A DNA stretch of 64,000 bases from Bactericera cockerelli (lineage: Eukaryota > Arthropoda > Insecta > Hemiptera > Triozidae). Below, piece after piece: positions 30,653 through 42,521 of the stretch. The DNA lies in the NCBI GenBank assembly GCA_024516035.1, contig CM044964.1, positions 5,062,240-5,126,239 on the forward strand, written 5' to 3'. A program made the translations under genes and the position numbers. The stretch's first letter is position 1. Every line of letters begins with the position of its first letter. The notes under the pieces are model-generated. The model worked only from the letters and a program-made list of their open reading frames with translations. It was not told where the DNA came from and made no database searches.

Positions 30653-31460
30653 ATTAGTCTCAGGACGCGTGGGCATCTGTTTCTAGGTATAACCTCTTCA
30701 GTAGGAACAAAATGAGAATAAGTGGTTTCTTTCACTATACCTGTAAGTGGTTCTTCCACAGTGGGACATGGGTCATGGGCCAGAACTTCGAATATAAGTA
30801 ACTCTTCCAGAATGGTAGAAAATTCATGGGTCTTCTAGGTTCTACAGCTATGTATTGTACATGCAAAATGCAAGACAGCTTAGATGTTCATTTTCATTTT
30901 AATCCTTAACTGCATAATGTAGCGTATCTGCTACATCAACTTTATGGTATCTCTGGTGCTATGTGGGTGTTCTTTTTCTTCAACTTTTTAAATTGCATGA
31001 GGCTATCTTGTAGTGAGCTATTATCAATAACTTCTTGACAATATTTCAAACCAAAACAAAAATTCTTGTCTCTTGTTTCTGAGATTCCGTGAGTGGTGAT
31101 TCTGTTTGTATTTTGTGATTTTCAAGGTTATTTTTTTTTTTCTTTTTCCCGTTAGTAATTTTACAGTCGAAAAAACTACTGTGGTGTGCATTATTCCTTT
31201 AACTGTTTAGATTTGTAAGTAGATTTGTTTCAATTAATACTGATTTTATGCAAAAAACCATTTTAGCACATGTGCTACATCAAGTTCTGACCTAATTTTC
31301 CACCGGAAAATTCAATTTTTTAAAAAATATTTATCCCTTCATTTTTATATGTTTTAGTTCAATACTAAAACATATAAAATGCAGTTAATTGTTAACTGCT
31401 TTAGCATGTTTTTGTCGTTCTGGTAGTTTTAGCATAAATGTACGAGAGCCTTTGTATAGT
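30653..31460. other. AT-rich spacer with hairpin at 31343-31379
   Basis: Contains a perfect 16-bp inverted repeat with 5-nt loop (TTTTATATGTTTTAGT) and two TGCTACATCAA motifs at about 30931 and 31271. TTAACTGCAT at 30907 and ATGCAGTTAA at 31380 could be ends of another TTAA element, but the terminal match is too short to call. Confidence 0.45.
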
Positions 31461-31668
31461 TTGTATTTAACATCGCTTTCAACTGCATGCTCATAATCAC
31501 GACGGGGTTGTTACCCTCCATTCGTAAACTTTCTACCCAAATTAACCTCACCCAGTCTGGGTTGGGCCGAAATGCTATAGCATCACGAAGTCTTCACCTC
31601 GCTGGACGTTGCGGGGATTCTACGAGAACTGATACATTCTACAAACCATCGACACTGGCAAGAAAAGT
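31461..31668 (-). mobile_element. 5S-rRNA-derived SINE (SINE3 type)
   Basis: On the - strand the head reads TCGATGG, GTATCAGTTCTCGTAG, GCAACGTCCAGCGAGGT then GACTTCGTGATG, following 5S rRNA order. The AAATTAAG part is deleted in this copy. Body: CAGACTGGGTGAGGTTAAT and CGAATGGAGGGTAACAAC, end TGCAGTTGAAAGCGATG. Confidence 0.75.
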
Positions 31669-31712
31669 CTCCTTTCCATTGCTAAGATAAGCCTCTTCGT
31701 ATTGCTCTTAGA

Positions 31713-31938
31713 CTAAGTTTGCACTGGTAGTCAAGTGGTTAACGCGCTAGTCTGGTAATCCAGGTAGCGTAGGGGTCCGTTGGTTCGAATCCCACCCAGT
31801 GCATGAATTTTTTCTCATTAATTTGAGTTTGTAACCACATAATAATAAGACTCTGGAGGTTAGGTGGTAGAAAATTCTTAGAGCATTAACCTCGCCTGGT
31901 GGTTGCTTTCCTCTAAAGAGTGTTATTATTATTATTAT
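31713..31938 (+). mobile_element. SINE-B copy
   Basis: GCACTGGTAGTCAAGTGG, TTAACGCGCTAGTCTGGTAA, GGTTCGAATCCCACCCAGTGC, body and (TTA)n tail. The acceptor-like GCACTGG/CCAGTGC pairing is complete. Confidence 0.85.
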
Positions 31939-32399
31939 TGCTGCGCTACCCACAAAAAATGTGAAGAGGCCTTGTGCTTCACCACAAATAATATCACACA
32001 CAGTATCTCGATATTTTGTTCAACTATTGGACAGGAAATGGCATAGTGAAAATATGCAGACACTGATCGTTTTCAAACACTTTCAACTCCCCTGCCGAAA
32101 AAAAACTTACAAAATAAACAGTTAGAAATGAAAGCTCTGACCTTCCTATTGTTAATGGACGGATCCCTTGTATTCAAATTAAGCTATGTAGGGGACATTC
32201 GTCTTTTTGAATATGTAATTCTAAAGCTCCCTTTTTTTCAGGGGTGGACCAAAGATCCTTGCTAGCGAAAGTTCCCAAAGACCGGGATAGTGAAAAAGAT
32301 TTTTTATTAGTTAAAAAGTGAGTAATCTAAATACATTTTTTCGGAACAACATATTTTTCTGAGGTGTAGGGTACTTACCTTAAAGAATATCATAATTAT
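31939..32399. other. Spacer with a SINE-F-like scrap
   Basis: CTGCGCTACCCACAAAAAAT near 31941 resembles the SINE-F body; the rest is unassigned. Confidence 0.4.
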
Positions 32400-32533
32400 T
32401 TGTGTTAATCACTTTCGTTATATCACAATTACTCAAGCTCGCTTTACTAAATCAGCGCTGAAACCGGGACTTGAACCACCGACCTCCAGGTTACAAGTAT
32501 GCCGCATTATCGATCAAGCTACTGAGGTCGGTT
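32400..32533 (-). mobile_element. SINE-A copy
   Basis: Full head and body on the - strand (ACCTCAGTAGCTTGATCG to GATATAACGAAAGTG). Confidence 0.8.
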
Positions 32534-32589
32534 ATAAAATTCATAAAATAGGATTATAATTTAGATAAGGGTAGACCGTCCTCAGTAGG

Positions 32590-32650
32590 ACCTTCAAACC
32601 AATCACAATACACTATATTTCGACTTGAGGGACAGTCTGGCCCTTTTTTG
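32590..32650 (+). repeat. M2 dispersed repeat fragment
   Basis: AAACCAATCACAATACACTA and TCTGGCCCTTTTTTG, as at 3950-4045. Confidence 0.45.
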
Positions 32651-32734
32651 TTGTAAATGTATTACTTCCGAGAAATTTCTAGTATTAGAAATCGAAAGTA
32701 TTGTGTTCGTTTTTTTATCATTATTATGAAACTC

Positions 32735-32932
32735 TTTATGAGAAGAACATAATTATGTATACCTATACATTATGGTAAAAATGGTACTTTCAAATGTTAG
32801 AAATAAAAATACAAAATTGACAAAATTAATATAAACAGGAAAGAAATAAACAAAATAATTATATACATCTGTCCTAACTAAAGGTCGGGGTTATTGCCTA
32901 TGGCAACCTCTTCCACCCAACCCTTATAATTA
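32735..32932 (-). mobile_element. LINE-1t 3' tail
   Basis: On the - strand GGGTTGGGTGGAAGAGGTTG, CCATAGGCAATAACCCC, TTTAGTTAGGACAG, then an AT-rich 3' UTR. Confidence 0.7.
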
Positions 32933-32984
32933 TAATTCGACCATAAGCTTCAATTTGAACTGTATATCATAGAAAAATTAAACG

Positions 32985-33145
32985 TCCACTATTAGTCAAG
33001 TGGTTAACGCGCTAGTTTGGTTATCCAAGTAGCGTAGGTATCCGGTGGTTCGAATCCTACCTAGGGCATGAATTTTCTTAATTAATTCGAGTTTCTAACC
33101 ACATAATAATAAGACTATAGAGAATTAGTTGGTAAAAAACGCTTT
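32985..33145 (+). mobile_element. SINE-B copy, 3'-truncated
   Basis: TCAAGTGGTTAACGCGCTAG, GGTGGTTCGAATCC, then ACCACATAATAATAAGAC. Confidence 0.75.
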
Positions 33146-33317
33146 GATCGAACCAAACGAGAAACTACCGCTTTCTGTAGGCATATCTGACAGTCCTCCT
33201 GAGCTACCGTACACTGTCCTTCAACTTGGAATTATTGCAACAACAACAACAACAAAAATCACAGCGCAACATAGAAAGGGTATTTATTCCTTTTTTTTGT
33301 TGCTGTAATCTTATTTA

Positions 33318-33440
33318 TAATTTGCCCTTAGGGACAAATTAGGATTAGATTTAATCTGAGCGGAAGCAATCGTTAAACACGCCCACTAGTTGGAATTCCA
33401 CTTAGATTAAATCTAATCCTGTTTCATAGTTTGGCCCTTT
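33318..33440. repeat. M2-type hairpin MITE
   Basis: AGGATTAGATTTAATCTGAG returns inverted as CTTAGATTAAATCTAATCCT with about 35 bp between, followed by TTTGGCCCTTTAATG as in the other M2 copies. Confidence 0.6.
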
Positions 33441-33454
33441 AATGTGCAAACACA

Positions 33455-33740
33455 ACGGAGGCCTATACTCTGGACCTTGGGGTAGAGTCAGTACAACGTA
33501 TAAAAATCTAACCATGCGGCCACAACGAAGTCCCGAAAATCGTCTATATCAAACTGTGGATAACAAGATCTGAGGTCTAGGGTGTAGGATATAGCGCGCG
33601 GACACAGCGAGTTCATACCCTGGACCCTGGGATAGAGCCAGCGTAACTTTTTTTTTTTAATATAACCATTTAATGTAAGCGGCCACAACGAAGTCCCGAA
33701 AATTGTCAATATCAAACTGTAGGTAACAGGGTGTGAGGTC
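33455..33740. repeat. ~160-bp tandem duplication
   Basis: GCGGCCACAACGAAGTCCCG and ATATCAAACTGT occur near 33516 and 33678; TGGACCTTGGGGTAGAG/TGGACCCTGGGATAGAG precedes each. Downstream to 33840 lies a GGGTGTAGGGT/GGTCGAGG-rich stretch. Confidence 0.8.
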
Positions 33741-34100
33741 AAGGGTGTGGTTTAGGGTATAGGGTTCTGGGGTCGAGGATGTAAGTTCGAGGGTGTAGGG
33801 TAAAGGGGTCTGTTGTCGAGGGTGTAAGCCAGGGTCCTCGTTGTGTCCGCCTGCTTAGTCAGAGTAGAGATTACACGTAGTACAGATTTTTTTTCTTTAA
33901 CCAAATTACGTCCATCCCTGATCAAAAAATACAATCAGCAATTTGCCACCCTGAGAAGTTTGAAGGAAAAAGAGAAAGGGTTTGTCGAGCACGCATGAAG
34001 CCATCTCACTGGTGACTATCATAGCACCGGAAGGGATAATTTCTTTTGTAAGGGACTCGGGAACTGTGAAAACATATGCGTATGCTAATAAAAAGAAGAG
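33741..34100. other. Spacer
   Basis: Degenerate GGTGTAGGGT units, then unassigned sequence. Confidence 0.4.
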
Positions 34101-34103
34101 AGA

Positions 34104-34105
<2 letters not shown>

Positions 34106-34162
<57 letters not shown>

Positions 34163-34295
34163 CAGAGAGAGAGAGATTGAGAGAGAAGAGAGAGAGATTT
34201 GAATAAATAATGAAGGATGGAAATTTGAATTTGAGAAAAAGAGACAGTGAGAGGACAAGAGACAAATTGAAATTAGAGACAAAGAACAAGAGAAA

Positions 34296-34331
<36 letters not shown>

Positions 34332-34630
34332 AAGATGATAAGGTTCAAAGAAGAGAAAATATGATAAGGGGAATAGAGAAGATAGTGAGAAGAGAAAAAA
34401 AACAGAAAAGTTGAAAAGAGAGAAAAAAATATGAAAGAGAGAGAAGAAAGTTCAGAAAAGAGAAAAATAAGTAAAGAGAGAAGAGAAAAATAAATAGAGA
34501 GAGAAAGAGTAAAATAGAAAGAAAGAATAGGAGACAGAAAAGAGTAGAGGGTAAAAGAGGAGAGAAAAGAGAGAAAGAGTTTGAGGGATAAAAAGAGAGA
34601 GAGATAGGAGAGCGAAGAGAGAGATTTGTT
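34106..34630 (+). repeat. (GT)n and (GA)n tracts
   Basis: (GT)n at 34107-34143, then GA-rich DNA. Frames on both strands are artefacts. Confidence 0.9.
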
Positions 34631-35460
34631 TCAACACTAGACACATCAGATGTGTATCTCAAAGTTTAAGCCATAAAAAAACAACCTTAAAAAACCTCTA
34701 AAAAACTTTCCGACAGTTGATGTCCCCCCAAAGGTTTGCATGACCTTACATTGGAGTTGACTTAATCTTTTAGGGCCCTCAGCGGGCGATACTTTGATAC
34801 TTATGCTATCTCATTCTCAGGCAACTTTGCAATGGCTTTAGGACTGTATTAAATAGAATAGATATACTCATAGGTATATTTTGAATAAAGTTATAAGTAT
34901 AGCATAAGCATAGTTTTGGATTTACAATACACCAGAAGATTCGGCGCGAACAACGGGTCTAATGACAAAGGTTATTAGAAAATAAAAAGTTTTGGATCAC
35001 AAGTTCATCCAGAAATTTGAAGTTTTACAATATGAAGAAAAAAATTCTTCACAACACATGAAACACTTCTCCAAGGACATCTTCCTGAGGCACTGTACTC
35101 AGCACTGAGGCAACATTACCTCTTTGAACAGCGAAACTAAGCCTTTGCCTGAAATAATGTAGAAAATATTCTAAGATATTGAAAAAGAAAGGAGATAATG
35201 AAAAAGAAGAGAGTATACAAAAAATAATGTAGGCTTACACAAAAGGCTTTTTAAAAAAGCTAGACTCAAAAGTCGATTTATTTCGAAACTTAGAAAATTA
35301 CAATTATAATAAAAACTTAAACTATGGGTGAGAAACTGACTTGCTCGATGCAGGTAACAGAACTGAGGTGTCTGGCTGTCCTGAGGAGCTATCAGGAGAA
35401 AATAGTGGTCAGCAGTTAATATGACAATATGAGCAAATTCGAATTCATAACTTACATTTA
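34631..35460. other. Spacer, nothing recognised
   Basis: Mixed AT-rich DNA without a supported gene. Confidence 0.4.
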
Positions 35461-36037
35461 ACAACTAGGTATTTTGAGGAGGGAGTAAGAAACGGAAAGT
35501 GAAAAATAAGAGAGAGGGAAGAAACGTACCAGAAATAGAGTGACCACAAAAAGTAACAGACAAAAAAGTAAGTAATAGTAATATAGATAGAGAAAGTAAG
35601 GAAAATAAAGAGCAAGGAAGACCACTAAAAAACAAAAAAAGAGACTTACAGAATGAGTAAGGTAAAAAGAAAGATAAGTAAGTAAAAGAGAGAGTGAGAG
35701 AGATAAAGAAAAGAGAGAAAGTGAAATGAAAAGAAAGAGTAAGGAACACCACAAAGAGAGAGAGGGAGATGCAAGTGAGACATAGATCAAAAGAGAGAGA
35801 GAGAGAAAGAGAGACAGAGAAAAGTAAGTAAAAGGAATACCGAGAGAGTGACAGAGACAAAGAAGAGAAAGAGGCAAATGAGGGAAAATTAAGAAAAAGA
35901 GTGGAAAAACGGAATAATCAAAGGCGAGAAACAGAGAGCCAAAGAAAAGAAGTAGTGAAAAAGTAAGGAAAAGAGAGAAAGATAAAAGAAAACACCTTAA
36001 AAATATGGTGAGAGATACAGAAAGATTAACAAAAGGA
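35461..36037 (+). repeat. Purine-rich tract
   Basis: GA-rich low-complexity DNA that continues at 36218-36335 beyond the SINE-A insertion. Confidence 0.85.
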
Positions 36038-36052
36038 GTGCGAGAAAAGAGT

Positions 36053-36202
36053 TTAAAAAAAAGTTATCATAGATGTGTTAATCACTTTCGTGATATCACA
36101 ACTACTCAAACTCGCTTACTAAATCTACGCTGAAACCAAGACTTGAACCACCGACCTTCAGATTACAAGTCCGTCGCCTTATCGATCAAGCTACTGAGGT
36201 CG
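36053..36202 (-). mobile_element. SINE-A with perfect target-site duplication
   Basis: GTGCGAGAAAAGAGT occurs at 36038-36052 and 36203-36217, giving a 15-bp duplication and a 150-bp element. Sense order on the - strand: CGACCTCAGTAGCTTGATCG, B-box-like GGTTCAAGTC, body with GTGATATCACGAAAGTG, end ATGATAACTTTTTTTTAA. The long duplication fits LINE-driven insertion. Confidence 0.9.
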
Positions 36203-36335
36203 GTGCGAGAAAAGAGTAATTAAAGGCGAGACAGAGAGCAAAAGAGAAATAAAACGAGAGAGAGACAGAGATGAAACTAAATAGAGAAGGGGAGATACCA
36301 CAGAAAAGTAAAGGAGAAGGGCGGTTAGTAGAAAC

Positions 36336-37385
36336 AATAAATGCACAAAATCTCGACTGTGCTGATTTGCCAAGGGGCCAAAAGCAACAGCTTACAAGCC
36401 AAAACAAAGCAGATTATCGCGAGGAGGGGTGAGGAGTCGGTTTGTTTATTTATTAAAATTCAACAACAAAAAATGGAGCTAAAAAATTAGATTAAAAGGA
36501 GATTATTTCCCGAAAGCAAACTAGAAAAAAAAATCGTTGAGCTTAACGAACTAAATTTTAGTTTTCTTTTTTTTTTCTCCTAAAATTTTTCGACTATTTT
36601 ACGTCTGCATACGAGAAATGCGGCTACACTGCGCATGATTTTCATGTACATGTATTTTTTTACAACCAAAAACTCGAGGGGATGAGGGCCAAGAAGAGAG
36701 GAAGGCTCTTTAGACATTTTTTTTTTTTGCTCTCGACTTCAGTGTCGCATTGGTCTTCGCTAAAATTTCCTCAATGTTCCGTTAACCGCGATCCAGTGAG
36801 GTACGGTGCGTGAATTTCGCGACGCGAAACTTCGAGAAAATTGAAGAAAAAATTAAAATCGCAATTTTTTCTGTGGAAAAAAAAATGACGTGAATTTTTT
36901 ACAAGTGCTGGGTAATTTTTGCTGTTCATAATTATTCTCGGAAAACCTAGAATGCGTTGAAAATGTAGCATGATTTAATCATGTTTATTTTTTTAAATTC
37001 TTGTTGAATGCTTGTTTGGTTTCACTATGACCATTTTGTTCTTATTATAGAGGGGTTTTAGTAGCATCTTATAGCACAAATTCCTAAGTAAAGCACGTTC
37101 AAGGTATATATTCTATCTCATTTTTTGTTCGTGCAAGGAAACAAAAATATAAAGTCGATTCAATTTTTTAACACATGGATTCAATTTATATGCTAAGTTC
37201 GTTATGTCATGATAAAAAAAGACGTATCGACAACGGTGGAGGAGATAGAAAAAAATTGAATAAATTTTTTAATCAAATTTTTCGACGTACGTGAAAATAT
37301 TGAAATTTTTAAATTGGAAATTTGTGCTCCACACAGACACTTTGTGTGTTGTTTGAGGGTTGTTTTTTATCGGTGTAATCCAATC
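36336..37385. other. Spacer; relatively CpG-rich patch near 36590-36850
   Basis: Contains CGTGAATTTCGCGACGCG and other CpG-bearing sequence unlike its neighbours. No exon could be supported on either strand. Confidence 0.4.
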
Positions 37386-38731
37386 ATTTTTACCAACAGT
37401 TAGAGCTGCTGAAAATTGAGTTGCACACACATTTTTGAGCAATTAAAAATAACTGTGTTTTACGTAAAGGATTAAAAAAAAAATATGCATCATATTTAAA
37501 GTTTAAAATAAAACAAATATCGATTTTTTTACCGTAGAAATAACAACGATGTAACAAATAAAGTAACTGTAAAAAATAGTGATTTTTTATAAATGAATTT
37601 TTGTGTAATGTAATATCGAAATATTTAAGAAATTGGGTTGGAGACACGTCATCGTAAGAAGAAGAAAAAGAAGAAGAAGAGGTAATTGATGTTTTAATGA
37701 AAAGTTCTTTCAATGGTGATACAACAATTAAATTAAATATTTATGTGAACAAAAGATTTACTATTATTATTTTACAAAATAATAATAAATGAAAAAGACT
37801 ACTTTCGAGTAAACCTGATGATATCAGATCTATCTACAAATAATTCTTTTCGTAAGTTGAACAAATTCTACTAAATCTACCTAAAGAAAGACATTACAAA
37901 CAAAGAATTCTACTTAATCTACTTATTATATACAAAATTTACATCTAAGTAAATAGTAGATAATAAGTAGATAGTATTGGTTCATATAAAAAACAGTGAT
38001 AATAAATAAATAGTATCTGTTCACATACAAAACAATATGACAGAAAAAAATATAGAATAATACCACAAAATATAATTTTACACATAATATAAAACCATTA
38101 ACAGCGACATTTAACAACAACTATGGCGAAGGATTAACAAAATATCAAATTCGAAAATTGTTGAACAATATTCCACAAACTCAGAGAAATATTCCAAAAT
38201 AAAATGAAGCGATAGTGAAAATTTTAGGTACCTTCTTATAATTAAAAATTATGAAATATAATTGGTCAAATTAAAAAGAAACATAAAAAAGAACAAGACT
38301 CTGAATACATAGAATAGAAAAAATATGTGATAGACCTTCTCCTAAAAAGCTTCATAGAACTTAATAGAGGTGTCTCTTATCGGACCAATCTATGAACTAT
38401 TACACATTTTTCGCCTTAATCATTCGTTTTGGCTGCAAAGCTCCAGTTAATGAAGTTAATCATTTTCGTCCAAATTTGGGTGGTCACAAATTGAGAACTG
38501 TTTACCAAGAACTAACACCTCGCATACCATAGATGTCAGTAAAAACTACAACTAAATAAAAAGAAAGAATCATGCCGACTAATCTTAAGTTGAGGTCCTT
38601 AAACTTAAAATAGCACATTATTAGGTACAAAATGAGATAGAATCGGAAGTTCCGCTGATTAAGTTGTAGTTTACACTAACAACTAAAAAAAGTTTTTAGT
38701 TTTTACTAACAACTAGAGACCTAATCACTAC
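37386..38731. other. AT-rich spacer
   Basis: Very AT-rich. Degenerate repeats around 37920-38060 (TAGATAATAAGTAGATAGTA type). No gene seen. Confidence 0.4.
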
Positions 38732-39036
38732 AAGGTCCAGGAGAAGCAGCTAAACTCGCTGAAAAATTAAGAAAAGATATGTAAGTATCGCAAAATTCAC
38801 TCCCTATTCATTTTCTATCCCTTCGCCGTTGAAACTTTCGGATCTTTTGTACCAGATGCCTTGGATTTATTCAATTCTATTTCCAAGTCTCTGGTGCTTG
38901 AAACGAAAGAGAGACGTGCAGGGGAGTACTTCCGACAAAGAGTGAGTTTCGCCGTACAAAGAGGAAATGTTGCATCCGTGTTGAGCACACTAAAGAAAGA
39001 ATATGTTTTAAATGAAATATATTATATCAATTAAAC
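38732..39036 (+). pseudogene. LINE ORF2 C-terminal relic
   Basis: Reads GEAAKLAEKLRKDM in one frame, then KYRKIHSLFIFYPFAVETFG and LVLETKERRAGEYFRQRVSF, AVQRGNVASVL in another. This is the common C-terminal pattern of non-LTR retrotransposon polyproteins (PIAFETFGSW..., QRLS.AIQRGNA). A one-base frame change lies near 38775. The upstream RT and endonuclease are absent. Confidence 0.75.
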
Positions 39037-39502
39037 TATAAAGAAAAAAAAGTTTCTCTTATAGAAACACGTCCAATATGGTTACCATGATACTATGTGA
39101 GATGAAACATTAAAATAAGGGGTCAAAGCAACTAATATCAATTTCCTGCTGAAGTCCTATATCGATGTTGCTTAAATCTAATGCTTTGATACTAAGCGTG
39201 CACTCTCCAGACTCTAAACGCCATGAAAAAAAAAAACATCAAAATTGGTTAAACGGTTTGGATTTGCATAAAGAACATAAATGTATACATATATTTTATT
39301 TTTTTAATGAGTGTTTCACAGCCTTTTTTATTTCGGAGCCATGAAACAGGAGCTACTGTAGACGCTTGTGGTCTGTGTTATAGCCTGTCCATCCCGTAGT
39401 ATGCCTCCCTTCTGATGGGTGATAAGTGACACAATACTTCGCATTTAGGTGTTGGGTCAACATAATAAAATTATACACATTCATACTCACAGAATTGTAT
39501 TA
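39037..39502. other. Spacer
   Basis: Nothing recognised. Confidence 0.4.
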
Positions 39503-39740
39503 TCTTAATATATAAATGTCAAAGTCACTGACTGACCACTCACAGACTGATCATCGCTCTACAGCCCAAACCGTAAGTCCTAGGAAGCTGAAATTTGGTA
39601 GGTAGCTTTGTCTTATAGTCTAGATGTGCAATAAGACGGGATTTTTCGAAATTCCCACTACAACACCTGCCATTGGCGAAAAAGGATTTTTTGCTTTCAC
39701 GGCCATGCCTCGGCCCGCAAAGCGGGCGACAGCCCGCTAG
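39503..39740 (+). mobile_element. Helitron-like non-autonomous element, 238 bp
   Basis: Starts TCTTAATATATAAATG after an A. Ends with stem GCGGGC-GACA-GCCCGC and CTAG, followed by T. A 5' TC end, a 3' hairpin plus CTRR, and insertion between A and T are Helitron hallmarks. A further GCCCGC-AAA-GCGGGC fold is possible just upstream. No ORF. Confidence 0.6.
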
Positions 39741-40385
39741 TACATTGATAAAATATAGAGAGTATAAGTGTAAGTATATTTTTTTTTTAGAGTGCAGTAC
39801 AATATAGGTGTTGGGTCCACAAAAGTTAGCCAGCACTCAATTACATAGTATACACTATTAATCATCTATAACTTGAAACAGTATAACATCTATAATTACA
39901 TTAAATTCAATAAAAATACCGAAATTTTACAAAAGACCAAATGGCAGATGAAATTTTGAATTTAGGTCTTCGCTAAAAAAAAAACAAGTTTATATGTTTC
40001 ACTGTAAAGCTTATTTCAGCGTTATATGACAGATAATGGACATTGTTGAGACAGTTTTGTAACTTTTTCTATGTCAAACGGAACAAACGCTTTTCGGAGA
40101 ATGCCTCCGAACGACTATCATATAAAAGTGACACGAATTATTCCGACATTTTTAGCCTTGAGCGAAAAATTCGAACTTTCATTGTTCTGTTTCTTTTTCC
40201 TTGTGAATTATAACAGTATGTTCTTAAAATAAATAAGAACCGATTAAAAAAATCACATTAACCTTGGAATTTTATTCTCCTTTTACATTCATGATTGTTT
40301 TGTTCACCTATATTCTCTTGTTATTCAGACGACTGAAAAGTAATTTGTGTCTCGGAACCGCTTTCGTATTATTTCAGGGCATTTT
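39741..40385. other. Spacer
   Basis: AT-rich with no supported gene. Confidence 0.4.
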
Positions 40386-40497
40386 CCACCCATGTCATTC
40401 CGGGAAATTAAACTCGTCAGAATTTTTTGCTCCGACCGGGATTCGAACCCGCAATGCTCGGGTCAGTAACCAACTGATCTACGAATGTCGGCAACTG
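40386..40497 (-). mobile_element. SINE-G copy (tRNA-like head)
   Basis: On the - strand: TGCCGACATTCGTAGATCAG, TTGGTTACTGACCCGAGC, B box GGGTTCGAATCCC, GGTCGGAGCA, then body AATTTCCCGGAATGACATGG. Only one copy in the window. Confidence 0.6.
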
Positions 40498-40825
40498 AAA
40501 TAGTTAGATGAACATAGTAAGGTTTTTTTTTCAACACAATATCTAACATTTTAAGGTAATTTATTTATTTATAAAAAAAAAAAAAATCTTCCATTACATA
40601 AAATTCTTGTATAGACCCAAGGATACATGCAGCATTACCCTTCTGAATGGCCAGACCAATTTTCTGGACAAAAAATAGTTTCGATCAGGGTTCACCCGTA
40701 CATCTAAACAATTTCTCACTCAGTTGGGTCAGCCATTCCTTCGAGGCAACACGCCACACATTCATGGTCTCTGCCGCCAAAGGTTAGGTAGTTACTCACA
40801 ATGACTATTTATCCGTCCGTCCAGG
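40498..40825. other. Spacer
   Basis: Nothing recognised. Confidence 0.4.
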
Positions 40826-41030
40826 TAACTCAGTGGTAAAGGCGGCACTCTGTGAATCCAGGGATTCCAGAGGTCGCGGGTTCGACACTCAGCCGGGACA
40901 TGACAAGTTATCCTCCCATTTGGGATTTTTACCACATAAAAATACTTCTTGGGCTTACTGCTAGAATAATGGGACTTAATAGTCCTAATCGAGCAGTATA
41001 AATGAGGCGATATGATTATTTTAGTTATCA
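40826..41030 (+). mobile_element. SINE-D copy
   Basis: GTCCAGGTAACTCAGTGG, TAAAGGCGGCACTCTGTGAA, GCGGGTTCGACACTC, GCCGGGACATGACAAG, then CTTGGGCTTACTGC and GGCGATATGATTATT. Confidence 0.8.
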
Positions 41031-41089
41031 AAGCACCATTACATGCAACTCTATCTTACTAAATACGAGAATAAAACACACACAATACT

Positions 41090-41310
41090 TGGTAGTCACT
41101 GGTTGTCAAGTGGTCTAGTAATCCAGGTACCGTAGGCATCCGTTAGTAAGAATTTCTCCACCCAGTGCATGAATTCCTCTTCATTAATTTGAGTTTCTGA
41201 CCAAGTGACCACATAATAATGAGACACTGAGGGTTAGGTCGTAGAAAATGCTTTGAGCATGAACCTCGCCTGGTGGTTGACTTTCCACTAAGGAGTGTTA
41301 TAATAATAAT
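41090..41310 (+). mobile_element. SINE-B copy, head altered
   Basis: TGGTTGTCAAGTGGTC, AGTAATCCAGGTACCGTAGG, ACCACATAATAATGAGAC, CTCGCCTGGTGGTTG and AGGAGTGTTATAATAATAAT. Confidence 0.75.
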
Positions 41311-41969
41311 AAAAATAACACTCTTTAGTGTTAATAGATATGGATACTCGGAAGTAAATAGTTGTACGAGGAAATATTAATATCATGGTTAGTAACCATA
41401 AAAAAAAACTTCACACAGAGTCTGTTGGGTTGGAATTGAATAAATTTGATAGAATAATCGTAGAGAGAAGATGGAAAAAAAATGGAATATGAAAACCATA
41501 GCATCCAGCCTTTGTGTATGGACAAGTCAATTTGGCTGAATAAATAAAGGACTAGTCTCACCAGGAACGGCATATTTTTCCTGTACAGTAGATGAAAAAA
41601 ATGGCCCGTCCTTTTCTGAATCGATCAGGCAGAAATACAACAGGGTACACGGAAGATATTCCAATACAAAAATTGTTGAAAAAAAATCTCAAATTTTAAC
41701 TACAAAAAAATCCAATTTCAAAAAATTCATTCGAGATAGATTTGTTGCACGATGACATTTCGTTTCATCCCGATGAAATTTGGTCTGACTGTTCCCGTTT
41801 AACAACTAACTCTGAAACTCTGCCTTGCAAGTAATTCGAAAAGGTTGGGACGAAATATTTTTTTTTTTAAAATCGTCCCTAAAAAGCTACCAAAATGTTT
41901 GGGTGTTTGATTGAGTCGGTGATTGAATTTTTAAAAGAATCCTAGTTTTACAAGTATATAATAATTATA
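41311..41969. other. Spacer
   Basis: No supported gene on either strand. Confidence 0.4.
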
Positions 41970-42178
41970 ATAAAAATAATAATATCGCCTTATCCATACT
42001 GCCCGATTAAGACTATTAAGTCCTATTATTCCAGCAGTAAGCCCAAGACGTATTATTATGTGGTAAGAATCCCAAATGGGAGGACAACATGTCATGTCCC
42101 AGCTGGGTTTCGAACCCGCGACCTCTGGTGTATCTGGATTCACAGAGTGCCGCCTTTACCACTGAGCTACCGGGACAG
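41970..42178 (-). mobile_element. SINE-D copy, small insertion in head
   Basis: Full SINE-D on the - strand with an ATACACCAG insertion between the anticodon-like and T-arm parts. Confidence 0.8.
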
Positions 42179-42413
42179 ACTAACATATACCTAACATTAC
42201 TTTGAATTTCTAATATGAACTCAAACTAACTAGTAGGTACATTAAAAACTTGTATGTTTCATTGTCTCATAGGTTTATTATAATAGTCGTAGTATTATGT
42301 ACAATATTAATTTCTACTCTAGTTTTGTATGAGCGCCTTCAAATTGATCGATTATGCAATGTGCAACAACATTAGCACAGCATCCAAATTTTCATGTTAG
42401 TAAGAAATGAACA
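42179..42413. other. AT-rich spacer
   Basis: Nothing recognised. Confidence 0.4.
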
Positions 42414-42521
42414 GACCTCAATAGCTTCACCGATAAGGCGACGGGCTTGTAATCTGGTGGGCGGTTGTTCAAGCCCCGGTTACAACGTAGATATAGAGTT
42501 AAGCGAATTTTGATAGTAATT
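42414..42521 (+). mobile_element. SINE-A copy
   Basis: GACCTCAATAGCTTCACCG, GGCTTGTAATCTGGTGGGCG, GTTGTTCAAGCCCCGG. Diverged body. Confidence 0.65.

Noticed and set aside
30906..31384. Possible third TTAA (piggyBac-like) element
   Set aside because: The terminal match beyond TTAA is only about six bases (CTGCAT), too short to separate from chance.
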